NCBI GenBank assembly: GCA_900491605.1
Contig: UESW01004078.1
Location: forward strand, 1,102,098 to 1,166,097
DNA from: Calamus simplicifolius
Lineage: Eukaryota; Streptophyta; Magnoliopsida; Arecales; Arecaceae
Length of the DNA: 64,000 bases
Direction: 5' to 3'
In this document: in pieces, positions 31,186 through 44,157 of the stretch
Layout of the letters: every line of letters starts with the position of its first letter
How positions within the stretch are numbered: the stretch's first letter is position 1
Program-made: the position numbers and the translations under genes
Notes under the pieces: model-generated
Seen by the model: only the letters and a program-made list of their open reading frames with translations
The model's database searches: none
What the model was told of the DNA's origin: nothing

Positions 31186-32198
31186 CTTTTCATTTCCTGA
31201 CCAATGATCCGACATTCAGCCAATCTATCTCTGAATCTTTGATCCTGCCAGACTGAACAATCCAAGATCCTGCTCTCTTTTCATCCTCCCCATTTTTGCT
31301 TCTTCCTTCCCTCCGTCACCTCTCATCTACCATCCAACAACTTCCCTCCGTCTACCATCCAACAAAGGAAATAGAGCTCTCGTTGCATAACTGATTGTAA
31401 CTTGATTTATATTGTAACTGGAATTGCAGCGCAAATCATTTTACGAGGCATCAAACAACCTCTAAGGCAATCCAATTTTCAAGTAACTTGACTAACTAAC
31501 AAGCTAACCTCGCCTTTTGATAGCATTAAGAGATTGAAAACGTTACAGTTTATACCTCTAATTTTGTAGCAAATGACACTACCTTGATAAATCCTTTCTA
31601 GCTTGCCAGCCGTTGAGTTACACCCGGCTATTGCAAGTTGATATTTCGTAATGATAGCATTCTTAATAATTTAAATTAGAAAAGGATCGTTTTGTTCCTG
31701 ATCTCCAAAAAACAAACACAGCCCATTAACTGTATCAAAGAAATAATAAATTGAAACTACCCATTCGCAAAACAGTCTTTTGCAACTTTTTTTTTTTTTT
31801 TTTGAAAAACTGATTTATTTGGTTTCAAAGGGTATCATAGCATCAACAAATTTAAATTATTTAGAAATCAAATTGGCCCACCAAGAAGGCACGTGACTGT
31901 TGAAGATTTTTTAAAAAAATCCAAAAGGCCTCCAGATTTATACTTCATATTGGAAGGCCCCAGCAACTGGGGCAGGAAGCCATACATTCTACTAGCAAGA
32001 TGACCACCCCAACGTCTCCGAGGAAGATGGGAATCTTCCGTCTGAACTTGTCCGCTTGCATGCCCCAAAAACGTGTGTCCCGGTGTACCCTTAAAATTTT
32101 CAGAACTCATTTCATCTGATAAGATAATCAACATCCAGTCTCTGCACATTTCTGATAGCTTGAGAATCAAAAATGGAGAATCCAAAGAATGGTACGAA
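31186..32198. other. Intergenic and probable 3' UTR of the HAD hydrolase gene
   Basis: AT-rich, with a T17 run near 31786-31803. The part adjacent to 32199 is presumably the 3' UTR of the minus-strand HAD gene. An ORF here (31868-32206) overlaps the last exon only in another frame and is not supported. Confidence 0.5.
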
Positions 32199-35100
32199 TC
32201 AGGCATGCTCTTTTTTCAAAATATAATCAATGGCTTCTTCAACAGTATCAACCACCTGCAAGAACAGCAATAGCAAAACAATTCAGCTTAATGATTTCTG
32301 TGAATCACCCTTGCATTCTGAAGAAGATGAAAGATAAGGCACTGGAAAGATTAAAACATTTTTCAAAATATAATCAAATAGTCAAAAATATCATTGGCAA
32401 CCAGAAAGTAGTATTCAAATATTGCAACATTATTAAGCCCCGCAGGTCATCATCAAATAATAAGAGCAGCAAACTGGATTAAGACAACAAATGAGGTAAG
32501 GGATAAACAACAAACCGTGAATTTGGTATTCAATTATTAAAGTAAGCATATGCTTAATACATGAACAAAGTGAACAGCTCTTGTCCAGTACGTTAACTTT
32601 TAACGATTGATGTGATTCCTACGTCGAGATAGTTTCATGCCTCCTCAACCTGACAACCACCTCCTAAACTGGGGACAAATTCCCAGCCAACCATGTTTGG
32701 ACAAGAGAAGGCATGCGTTCTACGACATGCCATCAGGAAAAACCATAGGAGTGAAGACAGAACTACAGCAACACGATGAATAATGTCACAACACAATTTC
32801 TATGGCATATAACATTCAGTAACCTTCAGTAAAGTTGAGCTTAAAACATGGAACCTACCAGGTCTGCCGGAAACTGGATGTCATTATCTTTTCCCCTGAA
32901 AACTCCAGTCCTCGTGAGGATAGAAAACCAAGGGCGTCCTGCCTGTAAGCAAACAGTTGAGGTAGGTTACACCGGGTAGCCCTTGATACATGTACAGTGC
33001 AACAAATGGTGGAAAGGAGCATTTGATGGACGGTTATAATCCTATTCATCAGTGATGCTGTTATGTAATTAAGAATTCTGTGTGGTTATATGAACCTCCA
33101 TTCTTTCCTGTTCACTCATGTTTCTCTACCATTGAGTGGATTTATTCAGAGTGCAACTAAAAGTGAATGAAATTATGATCTTTTTAAATGTCAAAACCAT
33201 GGCTGACAACTGGCAATCAAATACATTAGAAGTCACCATCAGGAAATGTATTATAACTAGCAGATATTGCATCTTAAGATATTGATTATAATATTCCATG
33301 ATCTGTAGTCCCTTCTAGGAACTAAATCTGAATCATGAAATAATGGATACAAGCAAGCAGATCTGACTGGACAGTTTAGCCATAATCACACACAGTTCTT
33401 GATTCTTGCAAGGTTTTCTGGTTTTTAACTAGGTCGAAGCACACACAGAAGCTGCATTTGGAGGTTCTGGCAAGATTACATGGGTGGAAAAGTAGTGACA
33501 GTCATCTAATCAAGTTAGTGACTGCAGATGGCATAATTTCTGAAGGCAGTGGTGATAGTGGCATCAGCCATGGTGGCAAGGATGACCACCTGTTATGTAA
33601 GTCATAGCAAGGGACTGGGCACATATGATGGTAGTGGGTGGAATCCCTTGAAAGTTGATAGATTCGGTACTAACAAATCTTTGCAGATATCTAATGATGA
33701 TTGAAATTCTAAAATTCACACAATGTTCAAAGTTGAGATACACACACAAACAAACATAAATGACAGAATATTTTACAAACCTTCATGGCACCATTAATGT
33801 CAACTTTTGGATTATCACCAATCATATAAAGGGTACTGAATTCATGTCCTGTTCCTCCATCCATAGTGTCCTGACTACCATATATATCTGACACAAGTTG
33901 TGCCAGAACAAGTCCAGCATTCTTGAATACAAATGGATTTGGTTTCCCAAAAGACACGTACTCCAGAGGACTACTGCTGACACTGCATTTTTAATATCAA
34001 TATGAGGGTCCTGCATGGTTTCATTATAAGTAATATGAGTGATATTTTTCGAGGTAACCTGTTAAAGATGCCTTCTAAGGCTATCCTGAAAGCACCCATT
34101 CCAAGACGCTCAGCAGGAAATACAGCCTGCCATAAAATCATTATAAAAATTAGCAGCTTTAAAATCCTTGCAGATACTTAGTAATAAATTATGTATAGAG
34201 CCTCTCAATCGAGGTATGCTGGATGCCCATGCTAATATTAACATCAATGACCAAAATTAGTTTAAGAGGCATGGGATAACTTGGACCTCAACTTACCTGG
34301 TATTCTAGGTCATCTGATGCAAAATAATGGGCGGTTGATGTCCCTTTCTCTTCCAGGAAGACCGCCATATCTTAAAATGTCACAAAGAACCTATATCCAT
34401 GCATTTATCATATCTCAAGCCATTCCAGAAGAAATCATACAGTGTGCCATTAGTGAAAATAAGCAGTCAACTTAAACATCATGTGCCACAATTAGAAGAT
34501 TAGGATAATGTCAGATGAATAGTTTGTTCCCTCGGTGACCCCAATCTGTACGAGAAGTTCCAGAACAATCAGGCACTCCTTTTAAATTTGAAACCCTCAT
34601 TTGGCAGATAAGTAATGGTGCAGAAAAATCAGACAGTTTATGGCATTCAAATGTCCAACATTACAATGCAGGCATGATTTAAGATGCAAGCAACACTTAT
34701 TCAGCTATAGCCAAAGCAATTAATAGCCGTCAGCAGAGAAATTTACATCCACATGCTAAGCTAGTGAAGCATTCATTTTTAAGTTCTTAATTACTACTTA
34801 TCTTAAGTATTATCCAGCAAAAACACATTAATGGAAAACAGAGAAGCAGCATCGATTTTGTCAAGAGGATCAACATGTGGAAATGATGAAAAGGCTAATT
34901 AATGTACAAGGAGGGTGTTAATATTATCCTGCAAAAACACATTAATGGCAAACAGAGAAGCAGCAACGATTGTGCCAAGAGGATCAACTTGTGGAAGTGA
35001 TGAAGAGGCAACCACCTATAGATAAGGAGAGTACAATGCATCAAGCACTGGCTAAGCACTGACGCTCCTAGAGTATTCAGACACATAGACAAATAACAGT

Positions 35101-37563
35101 TATAATCATATTCATGATAAAAATGTGGCTTCATTGGATCCATATGGTGGAACTACTTGATCTAACGACCCTTATGGCCTGATTGCCATATTTATATCTC
35201 ATTCAGCATTCTTGAGAAACCACTACAACAATCCCCAGCACTGAGAAATTGAAAACTGAATGAGAATAGTACTGGCTGGAATTAATTCCGTAGTCCATAA
35301 TTCAAACATTTCATTTACAGGATTGCCCAAAGAAACTTGAAATTAACAAAAGCCTGTTAGTGATTATAAACTACAGTGATGCTTTTCCTTGCTGACCTCA
35401 GATGCTGTCTACACAATATCCTAGTGTTCAGTGCTCAATATTCTGCACGCCAGTCTTACCGCTGACCATAATGAGGTTTTTCTACCTCATGATAACAGGT
35501 TCAAGCCAAAGTTGCAAGAATTATGCTTACACAATCAAAAGATCCAAAGTTACAGTACACCATTCAATCCAACACAGATGACATAATATAACAACCTTAA
35601 CTATTGTCTGCTAAAATCCTGACCTAAACAACTATGCTCATTCCCAACCATTGGCATGAGTTGTTTTCACAGTTATCACAACCTAAAAGCTACAACCAAT
35701 CAGTTTTTCCCCTCTGAGGGACTACAGCAATTGCACCAAAAGTGAAGATGATGCTTGTACTGCAGTTACCGAAATGAACAACTTAATGTCAACAGATTTG
35801 TCAGCATTCTAGTTGGACTCATTCAATACTAATATAACAAAATAAATGCGTGAAGAAAAACAAAGTTTTTATGTATCATGCAAATACCTAAAGAAGAAGA
35901 ATACCTGAATGTCCCTTCCCCAGTCAACTGGATCACTAACAACAAATGCGCCTTTGACTCTTCTGAGTAAACATCATATCTTGGATGCAATTCATTGCAG
36001 CTGTTCTCATCATATGTTTGTTTTATTCTCCAAGTCTTGTACTGAGATAGGGGATCAATGTCTTTGAAGTAAGATGCATATTCATCTATAGAAAGAACTT
36101 TCCTGCATAAAAAAAACAACTACCATGACAAAGAATAAACACTATCACCAAGTAATGTTAAACAATCATTTCGCATATTAAATTCTTGTAGATCAGTAAA
36201 CAACCAAATAAACCCACACATGCTTCAGACTCACTTGAAACCGTACTCTGACATCACCGCAGCAGGTTCCCCTTTCCCAACAGCGACGATGAGCTCATTC
36301 TCATATCTATCGATAACAAATACCAGAAACAAAGGCCTAAGATGATGATGCAAAAATTCCATCCTCATTGACATAAAAAAAAAAAGTTTCAGGAAAGAGA
36401 ATAAGACTTCAGAATCCCTGAAAAGATAATATATGCCTGCCAAAATTTTCACATCAGTAAGAAGAAAATTAGTTAATAGAAGGTCTTGCACATTGCCCTT
36501 CATGGCAAAGTTACAGCAAATGGAAAACAAAACTCAGATATTTAGTAACTAATATATGATGGATGAGTATACCGGTTCACCAGTTCCCTGAAAGGCCAGT
36601 GCCCCTGTAAACCTGTATTATAATGCACCATGAAGAAAAGACTTAAACGGATGTAAACTAAATGATATTACAGAATTATAAAAAACAGTTGAAGTCCGGA
36701 ATGGCAGTTTTATGTTGATTCATGTTAAACTATTGCAGGCTTAATCAATATATTTTTAATCGAAGAAAACAGTGCTGTGGCTTAACTAATCAAAAGCAAT
36801 GCTTCTACATGCAAATTTGTCTTCTGAAAATTATTTTTGTTCACCATCCATATTACCACAATGGGATGGAACATTTTTTTCTTGCATCCTTCAATCATGA
36901 TCTGTAAATTTTTGCTGGCTAATATGCTGTCACCTATCAAGCTCATACAAAAAATTTTGTGCCAATCTGATGTAGGATGTTCATTTTCCAGCCTCTTCCC
37001 AGATTAATAATGCCAAAATCCCTTTTTAATGTACCTTCTCCAAAACAGTTAATTATTATTATAACAGAAATGGCAACCGTTATTAACTGTTATAATGGGA
37101 TATAACAGACAAATATGGTAGAACAATAGTGCTACTTGATTATGTCAGTATTTGCAGTATAGCATAGTATAACATAACTAGAGGCCTCTGAGAACATTGT
37201 AATAATGAATGTTATCCCAACATGTTCTCTACTCTCCATTTTCCAAGTGTTCTGTGGCCGTGACTTGGTTTTTTACATACAAGCATATAATAGAGTATAA
37301 GCATCAACTGCATTAAGGCTACTGTGGCATCATATTCCATTCATTGAGTGAAAGACAATGAAGTTCACAAGTAGTAATATGCTACAACTAGCTTAATCTG
37401 GAATTCTAGATTTTCTGGGCTTGGTTAGGACTTAAGTAATGCATATTTAGATTTGGAAATTAATTAGTCAGGTATCAATGCTAGAAAATGAGTTGCATCT
37501 GAAAATGTTACAGGAGTAAGAATAGGGTTGGGCAACCAGAGCACCATATTGTACATCAATTTT

Positions 37564-37594
<31 letters not shown>

Positions 37595-40500
37595 AGATAG
37601 GTATGCAAGATCGCACATCCATGCACATTTCTAGGGGCATTTATATATTCATCATAGATCAATGTCAAACTGTGCATAGAATAGAAACTAGCCCTTGACA
37701 GTTTAAGCATCAACTTCCACTGTCATTAAGCAGAATTGCAAAGGGCTATTTTTGTGTGGTTTGTAAATAACTTAATAAGCCAAAACAACATCAGCATACC
37801 AGTAATGGAAAATTGACTACACATAAAAAGGAGTAGGGAATTTCTAATACTATACATATTTAGGAAAGATGCAAGCTAGTTGGTTTTCTATATCATACAA
37901 TGGATAAAACCAAGCTGTAGATATTGTTAAGGAAAATGATCTTAAGCAGTTAAGAATCTGATTCCAACTATTTTTATAAGGAAAATGCTCGTGAGCAGTT
38001 AAGAATCTGATCCCAACTAATTTTATATAGAAGATTTGGTCCTGATGCTAGTATCTCCTTTAAATGGTATTTGTTCAATCACAGAGAGGACAGATCACAC
38101 TTAAATTTAATACCCATTAACTACAACTCAGAGTAGTTTTGCATACAATGTACCATATATCACCAGATATGTAGTCAATGATGGATCACATACATTTAAA
38201 TTTTAAAAAGCCAAATAAAACAGGTTGTGCACATATCTACACAATGAAAATGAGCAACCATATTCAGTAAGCACCAATAGCAGTCTATCCATGCAGAGAA
38301 ATACAAACCTGTAAAGACGAGATCCGGACTCCCAAAAGTTCACTTAACCCAGAAGCTCGTTTGGACTCAGGAACACCACCTCCTATTCATATGAAAAATT
38401 ACAACAGCCCAATCCATGCAAAATCTTGTTAAACTAAGACTGAAAGGATCATTTTGAATGTTGTGAAATTGAAAATACTTTTCGAATAAGTTAGGAATGA
38501 ACAGTGAACAACAAAATGGAGTGGTGAATTCAAAACCACAAGGAGCACCCCTCAAATATACACGAGGATATCAAAGCAATTATCCTAATTATGCAGAACA
38601 ACAAAAGGGATCGACAAATTCAAAACCACAGGGATCACCCCTCAAATATACACAAGGATATCAAAGCAATTATCCTAAATATGCACCACACAAGCATCTT
38701 AATGCAGCAGCTTGAAGTTTCTATAGATTCATTTTAGTAAAAGATGGTCAATTTTATAAAATCCCAGAAGAAGGCCAAAATATTTCAATTTACACCAAAA
38801 ATAGTCTACATTTGCATGAGCACTTCACTGATACTGGAATATTCAATGGCATAAATTCTCAAAAAGTGATCTTGAGTCACTGATGCAGGCTTGTTTATGC
38901 AAATGATCATTCTTTAAAAAATAAAAAGAATAAAAGTCCAAAGAACTTATCGAGGGAAGCACCTCGAAATGAAGGTGGAACCCCTGATTTTATTGATCAA
39001 TGAACACATCTACACTTATTTTCAAATTCTCCTTGACAACCTCTCAAATTGCTTCTGGAAAGTAGCTGGATTCTTCAACTGATACTGCTTGGTTGTTTTC
39101 CCCTTGCATTATTAACCATGGGAGAATTCAGTTTTTGTTTCTTGACAATTCAAGTCTTTCATATTGCTCAGAAGCAGGGGTGGAGCCAGGATTTTTCCAT
39201 GGGACAAGGGGGCAACAAAATACACACATTAAATATAATAAATTGAGTTTAGAAATGTAATTAAAAATCTAATTCAGTATTGTATCATTGATCAATGTGT
39301 TCGTATACATGCATATGTAAATATAGACAAATGCACAAATGATATACATAACATAGCCATGCATATTTATGGACATATACATGTTTGTCCATACATGAAA
39401 TTAAAAAAATTGACAGTAATTTTCAATGGTCACTTCCTAGTTGCTTGAGTTTAGAGTGCGTGGCCAACAAGACTCTTTCAACCTGACAGTTGGTCATACT
39501 GTTTCACAGCAAGCCTTGCTCAAACTTTCCTTGGCCAGAAATTTGATGCCAATTATTTTAGGATGGACGAATTTTAGGTTGATAACAACTGAGATAAGAC
39601 AACTAGATCTTTCCATGCAGCCTTCTCAACTTATAGATGTAACCCAAAGAAGACCCCATTTGATGGTAAACAACTTTAATGATAAAGATGACATTAAGAG
39701 ACATGGATATATACTTTGGACAGTAAACATGCATGGCATGCATGTATCAATTATTCTATCAAATTCTAGTAGAAAAATCAAGGCTCCAAATTCGGTACAC
39801 CTTATATAACTAAGTGAACTAATTATAAAGTCATCTTGCTCAATAGCATTAGATCCTCAGCAATTTACATGCCCATACCAAGGTAAAATTAACGAGTCCT
39901 TGTATGACAGTTTAATGTCATATAAATTTACCAAAATAATAATTCTTTCACCTGTGGTGTACTAACATATTATCGAATGAAGGTCCTTTGCAGAGCCATG
40001 AGAAATTCATGTCACTCCAGTAGAGCATAGCATGTATACCAATAAAAGCTAATAAGAAAACCATGATTAAAACTCAGAAGTCAGAACAAATCAATTAAAA
40101 AAAAAAACTCACCGTTAGTTAAGAACAAGAATGGAATCTTCAAGGTGCCTGCATAGAAAAACAAAACGTTTGAAAGATGCTAATGCATTAGACATATAAT
40201 GAAGTTAATGCGCTTCACAATGTATCAGATTGTCATGCGACAAAGCAAAGAGAAGAAGACAGCAAGCAAAAGAAAGGTCAAATGCTTCCTAACTTCATGG
40301 AGCATATTATTATGTAAATTAGAATTAGATTAGGCATCTATTCTACTACTTTGGTCAAAACTCATTATTGATAGAAAGCACGAGAGTAAAATAAATACTT
40401 ACTCATTTATGTCCCTATTGCCACATAACATAAAAGAAAAGGAGACAGGGAAGAAGAACAGCTTCCAAGGAGCCCTATGGTAACAACTAGATAAACCATC

Positions 40501-41541
40501 TATCCATAGTTCAGCTCTTGCACTTGACAAAATTGATGATCCTATGAGATGTTATGATGAACATATAAAAAATATTCAAATTATTTTGCTGGCGCTTTCC
40601 CTCATGATATGAAGCCAAGACATCACTAATGCCGCTGTTTCCATCTAGAATTGCTTGTTCATTTCTTTCAAGACCAAACAAACTACATCAATATAAGCAA
40701 TGGAAGCTTGGCAACCCTTCCTTTAAGTCATAAGGAGTGCATCATCCACAAAGCAATTATATGGCCAAGATATTTGGAGCATATGCTGACAAAAATATTA
40801 GAATTTTAACTTGAGTCGCATTATCCCCGCACCCGCCCTTTTCAATCTCATCTCTTTTATCAATTCCACTCAGTAAGAATCCATAAACTCTGCCAGACAT
40901 AAAATTCCTAAAATCTTGAGTAATTAAAAAAAATGGCACAGTGGCTCCAAATATCTAGATATCATAATCTTCTTGAAAGTCAGGGTCTACATTCCATGTT
41001 CTTCAACTTAACGATATTACCACAACAACGCCCACACGATTCTTGACAATAAAAAAACTGCAACCATATTTTATAAAAGATTACCGATATTAAAATCAGA
41101 TGACAAAAATACCGGGTTCTTATAAAATTGGTTTAAAAAAAAAATCGAACAGGTCACAGCCCTAATCAAAGAAATAGCAAGGAAACATCGAGAAGAACAG
41201 TGACAAGGAGTGCCAGTTTCTTTACCATCGTCGCGATAGAGTCTCTTGAGAGCCTGAGGAGACCCGCCGATTGGAGTGCCGCCACGAAGAATCACGCCGT
41301 CAATGTCGAATGCGATGCCGAAGGATGGCCTGCGAAAGAACGCTAAGAGAAAGATTTCAGCAATCGAGATGGATGATGGAAGAAAGACAGCAGCGGGAGA
41401 ACAACAAAAAAAAAAAAAAAAAAAAAATTCGCGGGTATAAGATTAGAGACCTATCGGAGTGGGGATGGAGCTGGGAATAAGCGCGCGACCGGCCGGTTTG
41501 ATCGTGGCCAAAGAGGCCCTGAAGACGGAGCGAAATCTCAT
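32199..41541 (-). CDS. HAD-superfamily hydrolase, subfamily IIA (CECR5/HDHD5-like), 12 exons
   Basis: Exons in coding order: 41541-41451, 41342-41226, 40148-40113, 38382-38309, 36604-36573, 36306-36235, 36102-35905, 34390-34297, 34126-34059, 33982-33781, 32942-32859, 32255-32199. All introns are GT-AG and the phases agree; coding length is 1125 bp, about 374 residues. HAD motif I is FDIDGVILRG (exon 2), the motif II region is FLFLTNGGGVPESKRAS (exons 3-4), SFGKPNPF supplies the lysine, and motif IV is LYMIGDNPKVDINGA (exon 10). The C-terminal cap return is GRPWFSILTRTGVF. The basic N-terminus (MRFRSVFRASLATIKPAGR) suggests mitochondrial or plastid import. The family are metal-dependent phosphatases; the substrate is unknown. 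There are two disruptions: one base missing near 35960 (YSEE, where frame RVKGAFVVSDPVDWG resumes) and a second frame change near 34355. These are sequencing errors or a young pseudogene. Exon 5 may have lost two residues by use of a nearby acceptor. Confidence 0.85.
34391..35904 (-). other. HAD gene intron 7, nothing recognised
   Basis: A 1.5 kb AT-rich intron. It has a partial direct repeat of ~75 bp (TATTATCCAGCAAAAACACATTAATGG-type, about 34807-34880 and 34920-34997). No exon-like or element-like coding sequence is seen. Confidence 0.6.
36605..38308 (-). other. HAD gene intron 4, AT-rich
   Basis: A 1.7 kb intron with a TA microsatellite (about 37569-37593) and a short near-duplicate of AAGGAAAATGMTCNTNAGCAG (about 37929-37950 and 37978-38000). 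No coding sequence is recognised. Confidence 0.6.
37569..37593 (+). repeat. TA microsatellite
   Basis: About 12 TA units inside a HAD gene intron. A tyrosine/isoleucine-rich open frame over it is an artefact. Confidence 0.85.
38383..40112 (-). other. HAD gene intron 3 with an antisense coding-like tandem repeat
   Basis: A 1.7 kb intron that contains the 90-bp duplicated unit at 38528-38707 and, near 39175, a GGGGTGGAGCCAGGATTTTT motif typical of one end of some plant MITE/hAT-like repeats. The matching other end was not found. Confidence 0.5.
38497..38715 (+). other. 72-codon open frame with two 30-residue repeats, inside the HAD intron
   Basis: Two direct 90-bp copies (about 38528-38617 and 38618-38707) encode NSKPQGAPLKYTRGYQSNY and NSKPQGSPLKYTQGYQSNY type units, each followed by a P-x-YA stretch. 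Of the differences in the aligned part, one is silent and three change residues (Ala/Ser, Arg/Gln, Asn/Lys). The frame ends at AAA-stop (38715). I do not recognise the protein. It may be a retrocopied piece of a host gene or a chance open repeat. Confidence 0.35.
41402..41427 (+). repeat. Poly-A tract in HAD intron 1
   Basis: A run of about 23-26 A lies just downstream (minus strand: poly-T) of exon 1 of the HAD gene. On the minus strand it could serve as the polypyrimidine region of intron 1. Confidence 0.7.
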
Positions 41542-42947
41542 TTTTTTCTTCTCTCGTCACCACCGGCTTTGCTCCCTCCTTTCCCCTGAGTGGGGTTTTT
41601 AGGCTTTGCTGCCGTTGGGGTTTTTATGTGAAATTTTTTTGTGGCTAGAGGTCAAGAAAGGTCCTTCCAAACACAATCCTGACCCTCCGCCGGCGTTGAG
41701 CCGGTGGACAATGCTTTGTACTGGAGTTTAAGGTTAGGGTTTTTAAGTTGAATGTAGTACTTTATATGGAGTACTATGATTCTCGTATCAAGTTATACGT
41801 TAGCGAGTTTGTGAAATTTTCTCCAATGAGGTGTCAATTTTGTTATGTCGAGTTATATACAGTAATATCTGGTCTCAGTTTTGTTCTCTTAAAGGTGTAT
41901 TAAGTTATAGATGTTCAGAATGATGTGCCAGGTGTTTTATTTGTTTGGTTGATGAGGAAATGTTGTATTCATGCATCATTGTGCAATGCTATTGAAATAT
42001 GGTTCAACAGTGTTGAAGAAGGAAAATCTTCTAGCGGTTTAAGTTTACACAGAGAAGTTTAAAAAGAAAATCTGAAACTTCGAATGGGCAAACTAGTTTG
42101 CAGTACGAGGTAAATTAAATATAAGTAGCTCAAGAAATGGAATGCAAATAAGAGCAACGGCTCAAGAAATGCAATGAAGATATAAGAGCAACGTTAAAGA
42201 CTTCTAGGAGCTTGGATTGCGATGCTAGAGAAGACCACCAAAAAAGGCAAGCGAAGAAGCAAAGTCAAAAATGGAAGGCAGAATTCTGCAATTTGATGCA
42301 AAATATAAACAGGTAGATTTCTTTATTTCAGGACGGAGCCAGCTGTTTTTAATGGGGGTTGCCTTCATTGAGATAGGCTACCCTTGGCTGGCCTCGGACT
42401 TTCTGCAATGCATGATCCTTGGTTGCACTGTGGAGGCCTCATGCTGCCTCTGATGAGAAGTGATTTCTCGAAGTGAATTCACGGCATCTGGATATTCCAT
42501 GATTCCATGGAAGAATGAAATGGTCTTTTCTTTTAATCCGGTTTCAGATAATAAGTTGACCCGAGACCAACTGCTTCCTTGCCTGCTAAACTTGAATGGA
42601 GATTGTGGATCCTTGACTAATATTTTGGACTCGCTTATCCATGCCTAGAGATGGGCCTCTGGTGCTAGACGAGGGACGATCTTGCAGCTCTGCTACTTGG
42701 ACAACTTAATTATTGCTTTAATTTGGGAGTTGAAAATTTTGCAACACTCTCAATTATGTATGAAGTCCATCACATGGTTTTCATCGAGGCGGACATGACT
42801 GTATTTCAGTGTACTGCTGTTCGTGTCTTTTCTTTTTCTTTTTTTTTTTTATAACTGCGTGTCAAGAACCTGATGTTAATTGCACAAGCGAAAGACCTCC
42901 TGAAGGCTCATAGTATTGGGTGATTGGCGTGTCCAATAATGTATTGT

Positions 42948-42982
<35 letters not shown>

Positions 42983-44157
42983 ATGGAAACAATTGGTTTA
43001 TTATTTTGCTTACCCTGAGTAGGTATCTTTGCCACACAAACCAGTGCAAGATACGGAGTGGAAGGTTGATACATGGTGCATAATGGACCCATGCACAAGC
43101 CATCTAGTCCATGAGTGTTTCATTTTTTATCACTTTTCCGTGGTTTGAGCCTTGGCAAAGTAAGAGATTCTGAAGCTCGTGAATTATGTGATGAGTCAAC
43201 TTTCCAAGAAGTTCGCATTCAGGGTTGCTATTGCCTGATAGCTCTTCAACTCTTCAAAACATATCTACTAGTTACAAAATTTTAATCATCATTCAGTTCA
43301 CCAGTCCTATATGGTGGTCATGAGTGTAGTACAGGGGCGTAAATGCTGGCAATCGGGACGCTGGGTGCCAGTCAGCCAGCGACGAACTTCACCAACTTTC
43401 GCATGAAGCTAGTTAACGGCCAATATCCAATTTGCGTTCTTACTTCTTCTCATGCCCGAAGGCTTTAAAGCACCTGGACGGCAACACGAGTTGCTCGCAT
43501 TGAGACCCTCGGTGAAAGTTGCAAAGGTTACCAAAAATCTTGCATGAAATGTCATTTCACTGGTGGTATTGAAAAACTACCATAAAATATATCTTCAGTC
43601 TACTAGAGCTCATGCTGCCAAATGTCAATATCATTCATCTCAGTTGGTTGCAAATAATTGTGCTTAAATATTTATCTCGTAACTTTATAGCTCTCGCGAT
43701 AAAATTACATAGAACAGGGTAAAAAAGGGTGCAAGAAGTGAGACAAATGCAGCCCAAAAGACAGCCAACAAGTGCATGAGATTACAACACGATAACACAT
43801 TGATCATAAAACCAAGCACGCTATTCAGCTGGAAGAATCGAGTCCTTATAAACATGTACTCTTAACATTTCTAACTTGCACGAAGCTTTAATGAACTGAA
43901 TAGCCAAAATGAAAAAGTTGAAATACCAGCATCCTAATAACTCAGGCTGGATACTGCTGATAAAATCAATGAAATCCTTGTACAAACCTGCTTGGAAAAC
44001 AGTCTCTGCTTTAGAGAGCCCACGGGCCTTCAAGATTTCCCGTAGAGACACGATCATGCTTCTGATGATACTTTGTGTATTTTAATGAACTCAGGAAAAA
44101 ATATGCTGCTCTTTACAGAAATATACAACAGCCCAAAATATAAAAAGCAAAATGAAA
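41542..44157. other. Intergenic between HAD and PPR-SMR genes
   Basis: The right part (to about 43800) may be the 3' UTR of the PPR-SMR gene and the left part the HAD promoter. It includes a T-rich run (about 42836-42850) and a TA microsatellite (about 42950-42980). No gene was found. Confidence 0.55.
42950..42980 (+). repeat. TA microsatellite
   Basis: About 15 TA units in intergenic DNA. Confidence 0.85.

Noticed and set aside
35829..36119. A separate 96-residue gene starting MFFLCRKVLSIDEY
   Set aside because: It is exon 7 of the HAD gene read through its flanking introns; the first residues come from the intron acceptor side.
42876..43103. Tyrosine/isoleucine-repeat peptide (also at 37468-37713)
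   Set aside because: Translation of TA microsatellites.
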